From NCBI GenBank assembly GCA_964562855.1, contig CAZLVB010000036.1, positions 1 to 7,102 on the forward strand: a DNA stretch of 7,102 bases. Direction: 5' to 3'. The notes beneath the pieces were generated by a model that saw nothing but the letters and a program-made list of their open reading frames with translations, made no database searches and was not told the DNA's origin. The DNA is from 2-12-FULL-41-17 sp964562855 (GTDB lineage: Bacteria > Patescibacteriota > Microgenomatia > Curtissbacterales > GWA2-41-24). This document shows positions 5,131 through 7,102 of the stretch, piece by piece (the first letter of the stretch is position 1; the number at the start of each line of letters is the position of its first letter). Both the position numbers and the translations under genes were made by a program.

Positions 5131-5676
5131 ATGAAATTGATAGTAGGTCTAGGGAATCCCGGGGCTAAATTCAAAAACACGCGTCACAATATCGGTTTTA
5201 TGGTTGTCGATAGATTTGCAGTCGGGCGTGGTCTATCTTGGCGTTTTAGTCGGGACTGGATCTGTTTTTTTATCAAAAAAGAAGACTGTGTTGTAATTAA
5301 ACCTTCGACATTTATGAATAAATCCGGCCATTCGGTAGCTGCGGTCGCGAATTTTTTTAAGATCGGAAATAAAGACATTCTGGTTGTTCAGGATGACTTG
5401 GATTTGCTTTTTTCTAAAATTCGTATTTCTTTTGACAGTACAAGCGCCGGGCATAAGGGGGTTGAAAGTATAATCGAGCGGCTGGGCAGTTTCGAATTTG
5501 GGCGACTTAGAATAGGTATCGGTAAGCCAGCTGGGGTTGACGGGGAAAAATACGTTTTGGAAAATTTTAGTGAAGATGAGCAAAAACAGCTAGAGGGAGT
5601 TTGCGCCCGAGCGGTCGAGGCAATCGATTCTTACCTTGAGAGCGGTATTTCGGCAACTATGAATAGATTCAATTGA
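5131..5676 (+). CDS. pth: Peptidyl-tRNA hydrolase
   Basis: This enzyme releases tRNA from peptidyl-tRNAs dropped by the ribosome and is normally essential. From the ATG at 5131 it is 181 residues, matching the family, and begins MKLIVGLGNPG as most homologues do. In-frame ATGs at 5095, 5113 and 5125 would add 12, 6 and 2 residues; 5113 overlaps the RT stop as ATGA, which would allow translational coupling. Catalytic features visible are the Asn of GLGNPG, the His of TRHNIGF, the Asn of KPSTFMNKSG and the Asp of VVQDDLDL. The later SAGHNG motif reads SAGHKG here, replacing an Asn that contacts substrate in the E. coli enzyme. DedA begins three bases after the stop, suggesting one operon. Confidence 0.92.
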   Translation: MKLIVGLGNPGAKFKNTRHNIGFMVVDRFAVGRGLSWRFSRDWICFFIKKEDCVVIKPSTFMNKSGHSVAAVANFFKIGNKDILVVQDDLDLLFSKIRISFDSTSAGHKGVESIIERLGSFEFGRLRIGIGKPAGVDGEKYVLENFSEDEQKQLEGVCARAVEAIDSYLESGISATMNRFN

Positions 5677-5679
5677 TAC

Positions 5680-6354
5680 ATGGGTTTTCATTCAGCTTCA
5701 GAGCTTTTGTCATATATCGAATATGCCCTCAAAACGTGGGGGGTGTTCATTGTTCCGGTGGGCGCATTTTTGGAAAACTCCGTAATTCTTTCTTTCATTT
5801 TTCCGGGCGTTACGGTGATTTTCCTTTCCGGATTCGTACAGCGGACTACCGGCGACGGCCTGATTTTAATTATAGCTTTAGCATCGATAGGGTCTTTTTT
5901 GGGAGATAATCTTGATTATTTTATCGGCAGAAAGACAGGAAAGTTGTTGGAAACTAAACCCCTGTTTAGGAAACCGATTCACGCGGTTAAGCCGTTTTTG
6001 TACAAGCATGGCACTTGGGCAATTTTTGCGGGACGATTTTCTTCGTGGAGCAGAGCATGGATTGCTTTAGCCTGCGGAACTGTCCATATTCCTTACTGGA
6101 AATTTGCGACTGTTTCAGCCCTTTCCGCTACTTTATGGAGTGGTGTTTGGATTATTGGGGGTTATCTCTTAGGCGGTGAAAAAGAATTAATTAGTCAGTG
6201 GTTAACAAGAGGAGCTTTAATATTCTGGTTGGGATTTTTAGTTCTTATTGTTTATTATTTTAGAACTAGAATTAAGCTTGTCCATGACCTTTTGATTTTT
6301 AGCAGTAAAAAATATAGCAGGGAAATAATTAATGCATTTAAAAAAACAAAATAA
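5680..6354 (+). CDS. DedA / VTT-domain membrane protein
   Basis: A 224-residue integral membrane protein of the DedA (SNARE-associated, VTT) family. Members are linked to membrane-potential homeostasis and to flipping of lipid carriers such as undecaprenyl phosphate. The substrate here is unknown. Visible features are a re-entrant-like segment with E32 in FLENS, followed by FIFPG (39-43), a span near 60-73 ending in GDNLDYFIGRKTG (75-87), the arginine-bearing segment GRFSSWSRAW (118-127; R119, R125), the ACGT motif, and membrane spans near 141-165 and 177-195. The second arginine segment lacks the proline often found there. The Lys/Arg-rich tail is presumably cytoplasmic. The start follows the pth stop by three bases, and the end overlaps the next gene by 23 bp. 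Confidence 0.88.
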   Translation: MGFHSASELLSYIEYALKTWGVFIVPVGAFLENSVILSFIFPGVTVIFLSGFVQRTTGDGLILIIALASIGSFLGDNLDYFIGRKTGKLLETKPLFRKPIHAVKPFLYKHGTWAIFAGRFSSWSRAWIALACGTVHIPYWKFATVSALSATLWSGVWIIGGYLLGGEKELISQWLTRGALIFWLGFLVLIVYYFRTRIKLVHDLLIFSSKKYSREIINAFKKTK

Positions 6355-6745
6355 TTTCAGAGAATCAGTTTATTATCTGGTAAAAAAAATACCTTTGGGG
6401 AAGGTAACTACTTACGGTGCGATTGCAAAGAAGGTAGGGATCAATCCAAAGATGGTTGGATGGCCCCGCACAGAACTTACCTCGAGTCGAGGTCTTCGTC
6501 CTCGCCCTCGAGGGGCGTTTATGCGGGGTAAAGCACTTGCTAGGGCTGTTGGTAATGCTCTACATGCAAACACTAATCCATCGGTTCCTTGTCTTCGAGT
6601 AGTGGACAGAACAGGGAGGCTTGCGCCGAATTTCGCCTTTGATGGCTGGCAAGAACAAAAAAGAAGATTAGAGTCTGAGGGGGTTAAATTTATTGATGAG
6701 ATGCATGTTGATCTTTCCAAAAGCCTTTGGAATTGGGAGATTTAA
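6332..6745 (+). CDS. MGMT/ATL-like DNA-binding protein with palindromic insertion and altered active-site motif
   Basis: A protein of the O6-alkylguanine-DNA alkyltransferase C-terminal domain family, without the N-terminal domain, as in the short ATL-type DNA-repair sensors. Visible are VYYLVKKIPLGKVTTYGAIAKKVG with the nucleotide-flipping Tyr28, the recognition helix RAVGNALHANTNP with arginine finger R71, and the active-site segment VPCLRVVDRTGRLAP. Here the acceptor Cys87 is kept, but the usual PCHR is PCLR, so the His that activates the cysteine in MGMTs is missing. Residues about 41-69 are extra and fall in the turn just before the recognition helix. They are encoded by a palindromic element. 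At 137 residues it is about 30 longer than simple homologues. The start overlaps the DedA end by 23 bp, and no later ATG fits. Alkyl-transfer activity is doubtful; lesion binding may remain. Confidence 0.82.
   Translation: MHLKKQNNFRESVYYLVKKIPLGKVTTYGAIAKKVGINPKMVGWPRTELTSSRGLRPRPRGAFMRGKALARAVGNALHANTNPSVPCLRVVDRTGRLAPNFAFDGWQEQKRRLESEGVKFIDEMHVDLSKSLWNWEI
6464..6528. repeat. 65-bp stepped palindrome inserted in the MGMT-like gene
   Basis: Three nested inverted pairs: CCCCGCA (6464-6470) with TGCGGGG (6522-6528), CCTCGAG (6480-6486) with CTCGAGG (6507-6513), and CGAGG (6488-6492) with CCTCG (6500-6504). It is much more GC-rich than its surroundings, keeps the reading frame open, and adds Arg/Pro-rich residues that homologues lack. 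It is best explained as a mobile palindromic element within a gene, comparable in concept to Rickettsia palindromic elements. Confidence 0.75.
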
Positions 6746-6803
6746 GATTTATGAATTATGATTTATGAATATTCTTAAATCTAATCTCTTGAATCATAAA
6801 TCA
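6739..6803. repeat. Inverted-repeat spacer before the acylphosphatase gene
   Basis: An AT-rich spacer with TGATTTATGA (6759-6768) facing TCATAAATCA (6794-6803), and AGATTTA (6745-6751) facing TAAATCT (6776-6782). Direct ATGAATTATGATTTATGAAT units lie within it. It ends two bases before the acylphosphatase ATG, so folding in mRNA could hide that start. It may be a terminator-like hairpin or another dispersed repeat; no T-run follows it. Confidence 0.5.
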
Positions 6804-6804
6804 C

Positions 6805-7077
6805 ATGATAGTTAGAGCGCATATTTGGATTTCAGGGGAAGTTCAGGGGGTCTTTTTCAGAAGATCTGCAAAGGGTCAGGCGGAAAAGCTGGGAGTTGTC
6901 GGCTGGGTGAGGAACCGCAACGATGGTTCTGTAGAAGTCGTGGCCCAGGGCGAAAAGGACAAGGTTGATAAGTTTATCGAGTGGTGCAAAAAAGGCCCGC
7001 CGTTTGCCAAAGTAGAAAATGTGGAAGTTGAATGGAGAAAGAACATTGAAGACTTCGAAGAGTTTGAAATTGTTTGA
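6805..7077 (+). CDS. acyP: Acylphosphatase
   Basis: A 90-residue protein, the standard size of acylphosphatases, which hydrolyse the carboxyl-phosphate bond of acyl phosphates (EC 3.6.1.7) in the cytoplasm. Signature one is GEVQGVFFRRSAKGQA, with R19 as the phosphate-binding arginine. Signature two is GWVRNRNDGSVEV, with N37 as the water-orienting asparagine. The C-terminus shows the usual KVENVEVEW strand and FEEFEIV ending. The ATG at 6805 matches the family start (IVRAHIWISGEVQG), but no Shine-Dalgarno is present. It follows the MGMT-like gene by 59 bases of inverted-repeat spacer. The last 25 bases of the window after its TGA show no feature. Confidence 0.95.
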   Translation: MIVRAHIWISGEVQGVFFRRSAKGQAEKLGVVGWVRNRNDGSVEVVAQGEKDKVDKFIEWCKKGPPFAKVENVEVEWRKNIEDFEEFEIV

Positions 7078-7102
7078 TGTCAATTAATATTTCTGTTTTG
7101 GG

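Noticed and set aside
1..7102. CRISPR array, tRNA, rRNA, insertion sequence or prophage genes
   Set aside because: No regularly spaced repeats, tRNA-like cloverleaf, rRNA stretch, transposase or phage structural gene could be recognised on either strand. The repeats present are explained as the DGR pair or small palindromes.

Overview
The window reads like a chromosome segment of an uncultivated, small-genome bacterium, most probably of the Candidate Phyla Radiation (Patescibacteria, perhaps Microgenomates-like). This is inferred from moderately AT-rich DNA, tightly packed genes with few Shine-Dalgarno sites, an endonuclease Q homologue, a bare COG1926 phosphoribosyltransferase, palindromic repeats inserted inside coding genes, and a target-protein type that I recall from CPR diversity-generating retroelements (DGRs). 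Genes end sensibly at TGA (RT, pth, acyP), so there is no sign of UGA recoding.

Left part (1-2420): the 3' part of an endonuclease Q (PHP-domain) gene cut by the window edge, a small DUF4870-like membrane protein with a strong ribosome binding site, and a phosphoribosyltransferase.

Centre (2435-5116): a complete DGR. The 266-residue target protein ends in a variable repeat (VR, 3103-3224). A template repeat (TR, 3571-3692) lies 468 bp downstream on the same strand. Over 122 aligned bases without gaps there are 15 differences, and all 15 fall at adenines of the TR. This is the mark of adenine-specific mutagenic retrohoming. The DGR-type reverse transcriptase is at 4109-5116. Between TR and RT, on the opposite strand, lies an avd-like four-helix-bundle gene (about 3711-4069). 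Its only sensible ATG is followed by a run of 11 C, which puts the start one base out of frame with the otherwise intact body; 12 (or 9) C would restore a full-length Avd. This is either a homopolymer sequencing error or a slippage-prone on/off switch on the DGR accessory factor.

Right part (5113-7077): a compact run of apparently ordinary genes on the + strand: peptidyl-tRNA hydrolase (touching the RT stop codon), a DedA-family membrane protein, an MGMT/ATL-like DNA-repair protein with a palindromic in-frame insertion, and an acylphosphatase.

Working model: the RT, helped by Avd, copies the TR RNA with random changes at adenines. The cDNA replaces the VR at the end of the target gene, so up to 11 codons in the current VR differ from the TR. 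The DGR appears embedded in a housekeeping gene neighbourhood. Nothing phage-like is visible in the window.
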